Of a DNA stretch of 64,000 bases, positions 21,671-30,099 are shown one piece after another. This stretch comes from Paracoccus aestuarii. Its GTDB lineage: Bacteria; Pseudomonadota; Alphaproteobacteria; Rhodobacterales; Rhodobacteraceae. Location: the NCBI RefSeq assembly GCF_028553885.1, contig NZ_CP067169.1, positions 558,001 to 622,000 on the forward strand, read 5' to 3'. The notes beneath the pieces were generated by a model, which saw nothing but the letters and a program-made list of their open reading frames with translations, was not told the origin of the DNA and ran no database searches. Made by a program: the position numbers and the translations under genes. How positions within the stretch are numbered: the first letter of the stretch is position 1; the number at the start of each line of letters is the position of its first letter.

Positions 21671-22696
21671 CTAATCCGCAATCAGGGGCCGCGCCATATC
21701 CCAGACCTTGCGCATCAGCCCGGGCAGGGCGGCGCGGTCGATCTGTCGCAGCGGGACCAGGTGGCCGCGCTGCGGATTCCCGGTCAGGTGGCCGGTCCGC
21801 ACGGTCAGGTCCAGCGTGAAATGGGTGAAGACATGGCGCACCACGCCCAGGTCGCGCCAATCCGCGGGGCCGGGCGGGGGCAGGTCGCGCCCGTCCCATT
21901 CGGCCGAGGGAAAGGCCAACACCCCGCCCAGCAGCCCCTTGGGCGGGCGATGCTCCATCACCAGGGCGTCGCCTTGGCGGGCCAGCCAGACGGTGCCGTG
22001 GCGCAGGGGCTTCGGCGGCTTCGGCGATTTGCGCGGCAGATCGGGGGCGATGCCTTGGGCGCGCGCGTCGCAGCGGTGGATCAGCGGGCAGATCGCGCAG
22101 GCGGGGCTGCGCGGGGTGCAGATCGTCGCGCCCAGATCCATCGTCGCCTGCGCGTAATCGCCGGGCCGCGCGGCCGGGGTCAGGGTCGCGGCCAGGGCGG
22201 TCAGTTCGGCCTTGGCGCGGGGCAGTGGCGTCTGGACCGCAAAGAGCCGGGCGACGACGCGTTCGACATTGCCGTCCACGACCGTCTCGGGGCGGTCGAA
22301 GGCGATGGCCGCGATGGCGGCCGAGGTATAGGCCCCGATGCCCGGCAGGGCCTGCAACCCCGCCCTGTCGCGCGGAAACCCCCCCGCCGCCGTCACCGCC
22401 CGCGCACAGGCCAGCAGGTTGCGCGCCCGCGCGTAATAGCCGAGCCCCGCCCATTCGGCCATGACATCCGCATCCTCGGCCGCGGCCAGGGACGCGATGT
22501 CGGGCCAGCGCGTGGTGAAGCGGTCGAAATAGCCGCGCACGGCGGCGACCGTGGTCTGCTGCAGCATCACCTCGGACAGCCAGACGCGATAGGGATCGGC
22601 GGGCGGCCCCCCCGGCGGGACCCGCCATGGCAGGTCGCGGGCATGGGCGTCATACCAGGCCAGAAGGTCGGCGGCGATCACCTTGCTTTCACGCAA
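21671..22696 (-). CDS. mutY: A/G-specific adenine DNA glycosylase MutY
   Basis: MutY removes adenine mispaired with 8-oxoguanine. The 341 aa protein has the helix-hairpin-helix motif LPGIGAYTSAAI, an upstream VMLQQTTV motif, a [4Fe-4S] cluster region with Cys in CTPRSPACAICPLIHRC, and a C-terminal NUDIX-like 8-oxoG recognition domain (about 225-340). The start is uncertain: TTG 22696 is used, and GTG 22681 is an in-frame alternative; neither has a good ribosome site. dciA is divergent. Confidence 0.94.
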   Translation of the reverse strand: MRESKVIAADLLAWYDAHARDLPWRVPPGGPPADPYRVWLSEVMLQQTTVAAVRGYFDRFTTRWPDIASLAAAEDADVMAEWAGLGYYARARNLLACARAVTAAGGFPRDRAGLQALPGIGAYTSAAIAAIAFDRPETVVDGNVERVVARLFAVQTPLPRAKAELTALAATLTPAARPGDYAQATMDLGATICTPRSPACAICPLIHRCDARAQGIAPDLPRKSPKPPKPLRHGTVWLARQGDALVMEHRPPKGLLGGVLAFPSAEWDGRDLPPPGPADWRDLGVVRHVFTHFTLDLTVRTGHLTGNPQRGHLVPLRQIDRAALPGLMRKVWDMARPLIAD

Positions 22697-22760
22697 TTAT
22701 GTGGGCCTTTGCAGAAGGGCGCGCTTTCATCCCGGGGGATGGCTGGCTAAGGATAGGGGC

Positions 22761-23327
22761 GTGTTAGCAGCAAAGTCGCCCATGGCCCACCCGTCCGATA
22801 GCCCCAAGACACGGTCCCGTCGCCGCAGCCGCGGCTTTCAGCCCGCCGCCAGCCTGCTGGCCGACCGGGTCCAGAAGGCAGCCGAGGGGCGGGGATTCGC
22901 CGTCGCGCGCCTGCTGACCCATTGGCCCGAGATCGCGGGCCCGCAGCTGTCGGCCGTGACCCGCCCGGTGCGCATCAGCCATGCGCGCGGCGGCTTCGGC
23001 GCGACGCTGACCCTGCTGACCACCGGCCCGATGGCCCCCATGGTCGAGATGCAGCTGCCGCAGCTGCGCGACCGGGTGAATGCCTGCTATGGCTATAACG
23101 CGGTGCAGGTTCGACGCGATCTCGTCGCCCGACCCGCCGGCCAGACAGCTCTGCTGTTCGTCGAACAGCATCCCCGAGACGGGATAGTATTTCTCGTCCC
23201 CGCCGCAGCGCGCCAGGATCCCGGCCCAAAGGCCCGGGCCGAGGGCATCGCCCGCCAATTCGACGACCCCGGCCTGGCCCAGGCCATGGCCCGGCTGGCG
23301 CTGAACGTCGCCGCCCGCAAGACCTGA
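22761..23327 (+). CDS. dciA: DciA-like DUF721 protein with an antisense-dsbA insert
   Basis: DUF721/DciA proteins assist loading of the replicative helicase DnaB. The 188 aa product keeps the conserved KH-like part (RGFQPAASLLADRV to ERVNACYGYN-type end, here DRVNACYGYNAV, to about residue 114) and a plausible family C-terminus (about 160-188, DDPGLAQAMARLAL). Residues 115-159 are not family sequence: they are encoded by 23105-23237, an inverted copy of part of the neighbouring dsbA. The frame stays open. GTG 22761 is chosen for its AAGGATAGGGG; ATG 22782 is the alternative. Function may be altered. Confidence 0.8.
   Translation: MLAAKSPMAHPSDSPKTRSRRRSRGFQPAASLLADRVQKAAEGRGFAVARLLTHWPEIAGPQLSAVTRPVRISHARGGFGATLTLLTTGPMAPMVEMQLPQLRDRVNACYGYNAVQVRRDLVARPAGQTALLFVEQHPRDGIVFLVPAAARQDPGPKARAEGIARQFDDPGLAQAMARLALNVAARKT
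23105..23237. repeat. Left arm of 133-bp inverted duplication (inside dciA)
   Basis: This segment is the reverse complement of 23608-23740, with 132 of 133 bases identical; the difference is at 23145 (A; 23700 predicts C). Identity ends abruptly at both sides, except that GCGG at 23100-23103 also matches beyond one mismatch. On the minus strand it still encodes DsbA residues (for example YYPVSGMLFDEQQS). It is the derived copy, because the dsbA frame is intact at the other arm and the DUF721 family sequence is broken here. Confidence 0.95.
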
Positions 23328-23352
23328 CATGATCGACCTGAAAGGACATCAG

Positions 23353-23967
23353 ATGTTTCTCCGCTCTGCCGCGACCGCGATCGCGATGACCCTGGCCGTG
23401 CCGGCCATCGCGCAGGACGCCACCCCCGAGATCCTGCCCGACATCGCCCTGGGCGCCGAAGACGCGCCGCTGACGATGATCGAATATGCCAGCTATACCT
23501 GCGGGCATTGCGCGAATTTCCACCGCGACGTCTTTCCCCAGCTGAAGGCCGATTACATCGACACGGGCATGGTGCGCTTCGTGCAGCGCGACGTCTATTT
23601 CGACCAGCCGGGCCTTTGGGCCGGGATCCTGGCGCGCTGCGGCGGGGACGAGAAATACTATCCCGTCTCGGGGATGCTGTTCGACGAACAGCAGAGCTGG
23701 CTGGCCGGCGGGTCGGGCGACGAGATCGCGTCGAACCTGCGCCGCATCGGCCTGAAGGCCGGCATGACCGAGGATCAGATGAATGCCTGCTGGAACGACA
23801 CCGCCAAGGTCGAACAGCTGATCGCCACCTTCCAGCAGAACGCCACCGCCGACGGGGTCGAGGCCACGCCGACCTTCATCATCGGCGACGAGAAGGTGCC
23901 GAACCAGTCCTGGGACAGCATGCGCGCCATCATCGACACCAAGCTGGCCGAGGCCCAGGCCGACTGA
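23353..23967 (+). CDS. DsbA-family periplasmic thiol-disulfide oxidoreductase
   Basis: A 204 aa secreted thioredoxin-fold protein. Residues 1-20 form a signal peptide ending AIAQ. The redox site is C50-G-H-C53 within YASYTCGHCANFH, and the cis-Pro motif is VEATPTFII near residue 175. It probably forms or isomerises disulfides in the periplasm. ATG 23353 is chosen because AAAGGA lies just upstream; an ATG at 23329 gives a poor signal peptide. Bases 23608-23740 (residues 86-130) are the source of the inverted copy in dciA. In related genomes smc often follows this gene; here mscL does. Confidence 0.93.
   Translation: MFLRSAATAIAMTLAVPAIAQDATPEILPDIALGAEDAPLTMIEYASYTCGHCANFHRDVFPQLKADYIDTGMVRFVQRDVYFDQPGLWAGILARCGGDEKYYPVSGMLFDEQQSWLAGGSGDEIASNLRRIGLKAGMTEDQMNACWNDTAKVEQLIATFQQNATADGVEATPTFIIGDEKVPNQSWDSMRAIIDTKLAEAQAD
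23608..23740. repeat. Right arm of 133-bp inverted duplication (inside dsbA)
   Basis: This is the parental copy, encoding DsbA residues 86-130 in frame. The arms are separated by 370 bases, so a transcript across dciA-dsbA could fold into a very long near-perfect stem with this segment as its 3' side. Confidence 0.95.
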
Positions 23968-23989
23968 TCCCCAACGGGATGATTGATTT

Positions 23990-24045
23990 CCCCGTGGCTT
24001 TGCCGCACCATCGCGCGGGCGACAGGATGTCGCACAGCCACGGGG
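23990..24045 (+). promoter_or_regulatory. Stem-loop that may hide the mscL ribosome site
   Basis: CCCCGTGGCT (23990-23999) is the exact reverse complement of AGCCACGGGG (24036-24045). The right arm contains most of the GGGGGA ribosome site, 6 bases before the mscL ATG. The stem would sequester that site. It lacks a T run, so it is not a clear terminator for dsbA. Confidence 0.45.
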
Positions 24046-24051
24046 GACGCC

Positions 24052-24495
24052 ATGTTTAACGAATTCAAGACCTTCATCGCGCGCGGCAATGTCATCGACC
24101 TTGCCGTGGGCATCATCATCGGCGCGGCCTTCACCGCCATCGTCAATTCGCTGGTGGCCGACCTGATCAACCCGATCCTGGGCCTGCTGACCGGCGGCAT
24201 CGACTTCACCGACCAGTATATCGTGCTGTCGGGCACCGTTCCCGACAATGCCAGCCTGGCCGCCGCGCGCGATTCCGGCGCGGCGATCTTTGCCTATGGG
24301 TCCTTCCTGATGGCGGTGCTGAACTTCCTGATCGTGGCTTGGGCCGTGTTCCTGCTGGTCAAGGGCGTGAACCGCGTCCAGCGCGCCGCCATCCGCCAGA
24401 AGGAGGAAGGCCCCGCAGCCCCCGCCGGTCCCAGCCAGGAGGAGCTGCTGGCCCAGATCCGCGACCTGCTGGCCGATCGCGCCAATCCGGTCTGA
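24052..24495 (+). CDS. mscL: Large-conductance mechanosensitive channel MscL
   Basis: MscL opens under membrane tension to release solutes on osmotic downshock. The 147 aa protein has the expected layout: N-terminal [19 protein letters not shown], pore helix TM1 with [15 protein letters not shown], a periplasmic loop, TM2 (about residues 83-104) and a C-terminal helix ending in [15 protein letters not shown] 24052 is chosen for its family N-terminus and GGGGGA. It converges with ald, leaving 3 bases between the stops. Confidence 0.96.
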   Translation: MFNEFKTFIARGNVIDLAVGIIIGAAFTAIVNSLVADLINPILGLLTGGIDFTDQYIVLSGTVPDNASLAAARDSGAAIFAYGSFLMAVLNFLIVAWAVFLLVKGVNRVQRAAIRQKEEGPAAPAGPSQEELLAQIRDLLADRANPV

Positions 24496-24498
24496 CGA

Positions 24499-25617
24499 TT
24501 AAAGGCCCAGCAGGGCCTCCGGGGTGACGGCGTCGATCTTCAGCGCCTCGCCCACCGGGGGGGATGTCAGCTGGCCCTCATGCACCGACAGGCCCGCGCG
24601 CAGATGCGCGTCATCGGTCACCGCCTGGCGCCAGCCCTTGTCGGCCAAGGCCAGCAGATGCGGCAGGGTCACATTGCCCAGGGCCTGGGTCGAGCTGCGC
24701 GCCACCGCGCCCGGCATGTTCGCCACGCAGTAATGCACGATCCCGTCCACCTCGTAGATCGGGTCCTGATGCGTCGTCGTGCGCGAGGTCTCGAAGCAGC
24801 CGCCCTGGTCGATGGCCACATCGACCAGGACCGCGCCGGGCGGCATGGTGGACAGCTGATCCCGCGTCACCAGCTTGGGCGCGGCGGCGCCGGGGACCAG
24901 CACGGCGCCGATCACCATGTCGGCGGTGCGGATCGCCTCGGCCGTGGCGGCGGCGCTGGCGAACTGGGTGGTGAGCTTGCCCATGAAGACATCGTCCAGA
25001 TAGGACAGCCGCGGGACCGAGCGGTCCATCACCGTCACATTCGCGCCCATGCCCACCGCGACCCGCGCGGCCGCGGCCCCGACCACGCCGCCGCCGATCA
25101 CGATGACATTGGCCGGCCGGACGCCGGGCACGCCGCCCATCAGCACGCCGCGCCCGCCATTGGCCTTCTGCAGCGCCCATGATCCGACCTGCGGGGCCAG
25201 GCGGCCCGCGACCTCGGACATCGGCGCCAGCAGGGGCAGGCCGCCCCGCGCATCGGTCACCGTCTCATAGGCGATGGCGGTCACGCCGCTGTCCAGCAGG
25301 TCGCGCGTCTGGTCCGGGTCGGGCGCCAGGTGCAGATAGGTGAACAGCAGCTGGCCCCGGCGCAGCATCGCGCGTTCGGCGGCCTGGGGTTCCTTGACCT
25401 TGACGATCATCTCGGCTTGGTCGAACACGGCCTCGGCATCGGGCAGGATGGTCGCGCCCGCCCTTTCATAGGCGGCATCGTCGAAACCCGCGCCCTCGCC
25501 CGCGCCGGTCTGGACCAGGACCTGATGGCCGCGCCCCGCGGCCTCGGCGGCGGCGGCGGGGGTCAGGCCCACGCGAAATTCCTGCGGCTTGATTTCCTTG
25601 GGGCATCCGATCTTCAT
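24499..25617 (-). CDS. ald: Alanine dehydrogenase
   Basis: Ald interconverts L-alanine and pyruvate plus ammonia with NAD. The 372 aa length is typical. It begins [20 protein letters not shown], has the active-site Lys in VKVKEPQ (near residue 74), the His in YLHLAPD (near 96), and the NAD loop [19 protein letters not shown] near 175. The start is fixed by the conserved N-terminus and the upstream AGGAGGA. It is divergent from an Lrp-type regulator that probably activates it, as AldR does elsewhere. Confidence 0.96.
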   Translation of the reverse strand: MKIGCPKEIKPQEFRVGLTPAAAAEAAGRGHQVLVQTGAGEGAGFDDAAYERAGATILPDAEAVFDQAEMIVKVKEPQAAERAMLRRGQLLFTYLHLAPDPDQTRDLLDSGVTAIAYETVTDARGGLPLLAPMSEVAGRLAPQVGSWALQKANGGRGVLMGGVPGVRPANVIVIGGGVVGAAAARVAVGMGANVTVMDRSVPRLSYLDDVFMGKLTTQFASAAATAEAIRTADMVIGAVLVPGAAAPKLVTRDQLSTMPPGAVLVDVAIDQGGCFETSRTTTHQDPIYEVDGIVHYCVANMPGAVARSSTQALGNVTLPHLLALADKGWRQAVTDDAHLRAGLSVHEGQLTSPPVGEALKIDAVTPEALLGL

Positions 25618-25650
25618 GCTGATCCTCCTCGTTCCTCCCATGGTGGCACC

Positions 25651-25674
25651 CTTCGCGCGCAACTTCCTGCGAAG
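25651..25674. promoter_or_regulatory. Candidate Lrp/AldR operator between ald and its regulator
   Basis: CTTCGC (25651-25656) and GCGAAG (25669-25674) form a perfect inverted repeat with a 12-base spacer, 34 bases upstream of the ald start. Lrp-type proteins bind such dyads. No binding data exist here. Confidence 0.35.
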
Positions 25675-25746
25675 ATGCGGGCCGGGCGGCGGGCCGGGCC
25701 GAAGATCCTGCTGGCAAAACCGCCCGCGATCGAAGAAGCTGGCGGG

Positions 25747-26208
25747 ATGAGCGAACTGGACGCAATAGACCGCCGCATCCTGTCCCTTCTGCAGAAGGAG
25801 GGGCGAATCAGCAATGCCGAGCTGGCGCTGAGGGTGCATCTGTCGCCCTCGGCCTGCCATCGCCGCGTCCAGCGGCTGGAGGAGGCGGGCGTGATCTCGG
25901 GCTATGTCGCGCTGCTGGATGCGCGGGCGCTGCGCCGCCAGACCACCGTCTTCGTCGAGATCACCCTGTCGGGCCAGGCCGACGAGGTGCTGGACGCCTT
26001 CGAACGCGGGGTGCGCACCATTCCCGACGTGCTGGAATGCCACCTGATGGCGGGCACGGCCGATTACCTGCTTAAGATCGTGGTCGAGGATACCGACGAT
26101 TTCGCCCGCATACACCGCCAGCACCTGTCGCGCCTGCCGGGCGTGGCGCAGATGCATTCCAGCTTTGCCCTGCGCACCGTGTTCCGCACCACCGCCATCC
26201 CGGTGTGA
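25747..26208 (+). CDS. aldR: Lrp/AsnC-family regulator, probable AldR
   Basis: A 153 aa Lrp-type protein with an N-terminal helix-turn-helix (LDAIDRRILSLLQKEGRISNAEL, SPSACHRRVQRLEEAGVI) and a C-terminal RAM ligand-binding domain (about 65-150; GTADYLLKIVV). It is divergent from alanine dehydrogenase, the usual place for the alanine-responsive regulator AldR. The symbol rests on context. Confidence 0.85.
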   Translation: MSELDAIDRRILSLLQKEGRISNAELALRVHLSPSACHRRVQRLEEAGVISGYVALLDARALRRQTTVFVEITLSGQADEVLDAFERGVRTIPDVLECHLMAGTADYLLKIVVEDTDDFARIHRQHLSRLPGVAQMHSSFALRTVFRTTAIPV

Positions 26209-26279
26209 CGCTTTGGGGCGGGCGGGAACCCTCCACCGCCCCCGCGGCGTTATGGCGCATGTCACGCAGGAGATGCACC

Positions 26280-26885
26280 ATGAACGGACTTTCGCTGAAG
26301 ACACTGTTGAAGGGCGGCACGATGGCCGCCGCCATGGGCCTGATGGCCGCGCCCGCCCTGGCCCAGACCACCACCATCGACACGCCCGGATCCACCGTCA
26401 TCGTCCCCGATGCCGCGCTGGAGGCCGAGCCGTCCCAAGGCTTCGTTCTGGAAAGCGACTATCCCCGCTTCGAGAGCCTGGAGAACTATGCCGCGATCTC
26501 GGAGACGCTGATCGCGCAGGGTTATAGCGACGTGCAGATCCTGCGCGAGGGGCCGATCCTGACGGTCACCGGGCAGCGCGCCGGGGTGCCGGTCGTGCTT
26601 GTCTACAGCACCGCGAATGCGCGGCTGGTCTCGGTCAACGGGGTCGAGACGCGCGCCGATCCGGAGGATAGCTCGGGGACCGATGTGGGCCCGGACGCCA
26701 CCGGCGCGAACCCGGTGGGCAGCGGCGCAGGTGTCGTCGGCGACCCCGACGAGGCCGCAGAGGCAGTTGAGGCCGAGCAGGACGCGGATACGCCCGATGC
26801 GGATGCAGAGGCCGATGACGGAGCCGACGCGGGTGCCGACACCGATGGCGGTGAAGGCGAAGGCGAGGGCGACGGCGAGGGCTGA
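26280..26885 (+). CDS. Secreted protein of unknown function with acidic tail
   Basis: A 201 aa protein that I cannot assign. Residues 1-29 look like a signal peptide ending APALAQ. A short folded region follows (about 50-120); its alternating pattern, with GYSDVQILREGPILTVTG, is loosely like a PepSY-type domain. From about residue 125 the rest is low-complexity Asp, Glu, Ala and Gly, ending in EGEGEGDGEG. It may bind cations, but that is a guess. The ATG follows GCAGGAG. It converges with argP. Confidence 0.7.
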   Translation: MNGLSLKTLLKGGTMAAAMGLMAAPALAQTTTIDTPGSTVIVPDAALEAEPSQGFVLESDYPRFESLENYAAISETLIAQGYSDVQILREGPILTVTGQRAGVPVVLVYSTANARLVSVNGVETRADPEDSSGTDVGPDATGANPVGSGAGVVGDPDEAAEAVEAEQDADTPDADAEADDGADAGADTDGGEGEGEGDGEG

Positions 26886-26892
26886 TCCGCCC

Positions 26893-27783
26893 TCAGTCCA
26901 GCCCGGCCGCCGCGGCGGCGATGACGGCATCGGTCAGCGGCCTGAGCCTTTCAGCGGCCAGGCGGCTTATCTGCCAATGCAGCGTCACGTCCAGCACGGC
27001 GCCGGGCACCAGCTCGACCAAGGCCCCGGAGGCCAGGTGCGCCGCCACCAGGCCCCGGGGGTTCATCCCCCATCCCAAGCCCGCCAGACAGGCATCGACG
27101 AAACCCTGGGTCGAGGGCAGCACATGGCAGGGCAGATCGGGCGCCGCGCCCGTCACCTGCCGCATCCATGCGCGCTGCAGATCGTCCTTGCGGTTGAAGA
27201 TCAGGGAGGGCGCGGCGGCCAGCGCGTCGGGCGTCACGCCTGCGGGGAAATGGCGGCGCATGAAATCCGGGCTGGCCGTCGCGCCGTATCGCAACCGACC
27301 CAGCCTGTGCACCGAACAGCCCGCCACCGCCCGGTCGCAGGAGGTGACGGCCGCCAGCACACGCCCCTGCCGCAGCCAGTCGGGCGTGTGCTGTTCGTCA
27401 TCCACCGCGATGGACAGCAGATGCCCCGATCCCCGCGCGAAATCCGCCAGCGCGGGCATCAGCCATGTGCCCAGGCTGTCGGCATTGGTCGCCACCTCCA
27501 GCGTCACCAGACCGGGGGCCCCGGCGGCAAGGCCCGGCAGATGGGCGATCAGCGCGGTCTCCAGCATGCCCACATGTTCCATGTGACGGCAGAGCCAGGC
27601 CCCGGCCTCGGTCGCGCTGCAGGGCTGGCCGCGCCGGATCAGCACGGTCCCCAGCCGTTCCTCCAGCCCGCGCACCCGCTGCGACACGGCCGAGGGGGTG
27701 ATGTTCAGCCGCCGGGCCGCAGCCTCGAAGCTGCCGGTCTGCACGATCATCGCCACGGCGCGTGCGCCCGCATAGTCCAGCAT
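26893..27783 (-). CDS. argP: LysR-family regulator ArgP
   Basis: A 296 aa LysR-type regulator with N-terminal HTH (FEAAARRLNITPSAVSQRVRGLEERLG, about 19-45) and a substrate-binding domain (about 90-290). The sequence and its divergent position 94 bases from a LysE/ArgO exporter gene identify ArgP (IciA/LysG), which activates basic amino-acid export in response to Lys or Arg. Confidence 0.92.
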   Translation of the reverse strand: MLDYAGARAVAMIVQTGSFEAAARRLNITPSAVSQRVRGLEERLGTVLIRRGQPCSATEAGAWLCRHMEHVGMLETALIAHLPGLAAGAPGLVTLEVATNADSLGTWLMPALADFARGSGHLLSIAVDDEQHTPDWLRQGRVLAAVTSCDRAVAGCSVHRLGRLRYGATASPDFMRRHFPAGVTPDALAAAPSLIFNRKDDLQRAWMRQVTGAAPDLPCHVLPSTQGFVDACLAGLGWGMNPRGLVAAHLASGALVELVPGAVLDVTLHWQISRLAAERLRPLTDAVIAAAAAGLD

Positions 27784-27877
27784 CTGAAGCTATCCTTATC
27801 CGGCATTAGACGAATGAGTTTTCCTAATCCGCCCCGCCGCGCTAGATCAAGCGCGACCTGAACCGGGGGATGGGATC

Positions 27878-28489
27878 ATGAACCTTGCCGTCTTCATCAC
27901 CGGCCTGATGACCGGGCTGAGCCTGATCCTGGCCATCGGCGCGCAGAATGCGTTCGTGCTGCGTCAGGGGCTGCGCGGCGATCACGTGCTGGCGGTCTGC
28001 CTGACCTGTGCGTTGTCGGATGCGGTGCTGATCCTGTTGGGGGTGACCAGCTTCGGGCGGATCGCGGAATGGATGCCGGGGCTGGCCCCGGCGATGCGCT
28101 ATGCGGGGGCGGCTTTCCTGCTGTGGTACGGGGCGCGCAGCATGAAGGCCGCGCTGACTTCGGGCGAGGCCTTGGTGGTGGGGACGGGCCAGCCGGAACG
28201 GGGGTTGGCGGCGACGGTGGCGGCCTGCCTGGCGATCACTTGGCTGAACCCGCATGTCTATCTGGACACGGTCGTGCTGTTGGGGGCGATCTCGACCCGG
28301 TTCGCGGGGGACAGGGCGTCATTCGCGGCGGGCGCGGTGACGGGGTCGTTCCTGTTCTTCTTTGCCCTGGGCTACGGCGCGGCCTGGCTGCGGCCGGTCT
28401 TTGCCCGGCCCGGCGCCTGGCGTGTGCTGGAGGCGGTGATCGCCGTCGTCATGTGGGCGATCGCGGCCAAGCTGGTCCTTGGGGGGTGA
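27878..28489 (+). CDS. argO: LysE/ArgO-family basic amino-acid exporter
   Basis: A 203 aa membrane protein with about six helices and the LysE motif GAQNAFVLRQGLRGDHV near residue 28. It exports arginine and/or lysine, preventing harmful accumulation. The divergent argP gene supports the call. A short GGCCCC/GGGGCC hairpin (28492-28506) follows the stop but has no T run. Confidence 0.93.
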   Translation: MNLAVFITGLMTGLSLILAIGAQNAFVLRQGLRGDHVLAVCLTCALSDAVLILLGVTSFGRIAEWMPGLAPAMRYAGAAFLLWYGARSMKAALTSGEALVVGTGQPERGLAATVAACLAITWLNPHVYLDTVVLLGAISTRFAGDRASFAAGAVTGSFLFFFALGYGAAWLRPVFARPGAWRVLEAVIAVVMWAIAAKLVLGG

Positions 28490-28522
28490 CGGGCCCCGGT
28501 GGGGCCTGTCCCTGGGGTGCCG

Positions 28523-29136
28523 TCAACGGCGGCGGTCGCGGCGGCTGCTCATGGGTTGGAAGGCCACGCCGACATGCGCCTCGCAATAGGGCTTGCCGGG
28601 CTGGCTGGGCAGGCCGCAGAACCAGAACTTGTCCGTCGCCGGATCGCCGATGGGCCATTTGCAGGTGCGTTCCGTCAGCTCCATCAGGGTCAGCTTGCGG
28701 GCGCGCTTTTCGACCTCGCGGACCGAGGCCAGGGCCTCGGGGCTGATCTCGTTGGCCGAGGGCTGGGGCGGCAGGGGCTGGCCTGCGGGCACGATCGGGC
28801 GGCGCGGCACGGGGGTGAAGACGGGCTGGGCCTCGGCCACGGGTTCGGGCTGCGGGGCCGCGGGCTGGGGGCGGGCTGCGCGGCGGGCTGGGGCGCGGGG
28901 CGCGCGGCGGGCTGCTTGCGTTCGGCCGCGACCGGTTCAGGCGCGGGGGTGGGGGCCGCCGCCGGGGCGGGCACGGCCTCGGCCTCGTCATTGCGGTTCG
29001 ACAGGCCCAGCCTGTGGACCTTGCCGATCACGGCATTGCGGGTCACGCCGCCCAATTCCTTGGCGATGGCGCTGGCGGACTGGCCCTCGGACCACATGCG
29101 CTTCAGTGTCTCGACACGTTCATCCGTCCAGGACAT
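28523..29136 (-). CDS. gcrA: GcrA cell-cycle regulator, interrupted by a frameshift
   Basis: GcrA binds RNA polymerase and methylated GANTC promoters and works with CcrM. The N-terminal part (29136 to about 28870) has MSWTDERVETLKRMW, the HTH and GKVHRLGLSNR. The conserved C-terminus (to 28523; RRPIVPAGQPLPPQPSANEIS, CKWPIGDPATDKFWFCGL, FQPMSSRRDRRR) is in a different frame. The switch falls in the Pro/Ala linker; one extra C in the C5 run (28867-28871) would join both parts as QPAPQPAAPQPEP. As written, the first frame ends at 28690 with 148 aa. This may be a real deletion, a phase-variable run or a sequencing error. Confidence 0.85.
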
Positions 29137-29253
29137 GGCTGCCTTTCCGGGCGGGTCTTGCCTGCCGCCCCATCTTGTCACCTGCGATCGTTCCCGTCAG
29201 AAACGGGATGCCGAGATTTAGCCGCCGAGCGCCAGAAATTCAAGGACCGCCAG

Positions 29254-30099
29254 ATGACAGCCCCGATTCCCGCGACACGCCCCGCCGAAACCCCAGCCGG
29301 GGGGCGGCGCGCGATGGGCGTGCGCCGGTTCGGCCGCGTTAACTGGCTGGGCCTGCGGACTCTGGCCTGGCGCGAGGTGATGCGCTTCATGGCGGTCTGG
29401 CAGCAGACGATCTTTGCGCCACTGATGACGGCGGGGCTGTTCGTAATGATCTTCTCGCTGGCCTTGGGGCAGGGGCGGGGCGAGGTGATGGGCCTGCCCT
29501 ATCTGGTCTTTCTGGGGCCGGGGATCCTGATGATGACGGTGATCCAGAACGCCTTCGCCAACACCTCCAGCTCGATCACGGCGGCCAAGGTGCAGGGCAA
29601 TATCGTGGACACGCTGATGCCGCCCTTGTCGGCGGGGGAATTGCTGGCGGGCTATCTGGCCGGGTCGGTGGTGCGGGCGGGGCTGGTCGCGGTGGTGATC
29701 GGCACGGGGATGGTGCTGGTCACGGGGCGCGGCATCGCGCATCCGGGCTGGGCGCTGATCTTCGTGCTGCTGGCGGCGCTGATGCTGGGGGGGCTGGGCA
29801 TCCTGGCCGGGATCCTGGCGCAGAAGTTCGATCAGATGGCGGCGATCACCAATTTCGTCATCACGCCGCTGAGCTTTCTGTCCGGGACCTTCTATTCCGT
29901 GCAGGCGCTGCCCGCGCCCTTCGACACGCTGTCGCATTGGAACCCGATCTTCTACCTGATCGACGGGGCGCGGTTCGGGGTCACGGGGGTGAGTGATTCG
30001 TCCCCCGTCCAAGGGCTGATCGTCTGCGTCGCGGTGGTGGTGGCGGTGCTGGCCCTGGCCTGGCGCTGGCTGGACAGCGGTTACCGGATGAAGCCCTGA
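29254..30099 (+). CDS. ABC-2 type transporter permease
   Basis: A 281 aa integral membrane protein with six predicted helices and the ABC-2 family signature region (GILMMTVIQNAF, then FVITPLSFLSGTFYSV and LSHWNPIFYLIDGARFG). It resembles the YadH type of exporter permease. No ATPase gene is adjacent, so its partner must be elsewhere. ATG 29254 is chosen because AAGGA lies upstream and the family N-terminus follows. Its 3' end overlaps the convergent EamA gene by 19 bases. Confidence 0.85.
   Translation: MTAPIPATRPAETPAGGRRAMGVRRFGRVNWLGLRTLAWREVMRFMAVWQQTIFAPLMTAGLFVMIFSLALGQGRGEVMGLPYLVFLGPGILMMTVIQNAFANTSSSITAAKVQGNIVDTLMPPLSAGELLAGYLAGSVVRAGLVAVVIGTGMVLVTGRGIAHPGWALIFVLLAALMLGGLGILAGILAQKFDQMAAITNFVITPLSFLSGTFYSVQALPAPFDTLSHWNPIFYLIDGARFGVTGVSDSSPVQGLIVCVAVVVAVLALAWRWLDSGYRMKP

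Noticed and set aside
22764..23330. A minus-strand frame opposite dciA that contains a stretch of DsbA sequence
   Set aside because: The DsbA-like part is only the inverted copy of 23608-23740. It lacks the signal peptide, CGHC and cis-Pro parts, so it is not a second oxidoreductase.
28862..28915. Programmed -1 frameshifting in gcrA
   Set aside because: No canonical X-XXY-YYZ slippery heptamer is in frame: the P-site GCC would not re-pair after slipping. Simple C-run slippage cannot be excluded, but a base deletion or read error is simpler.
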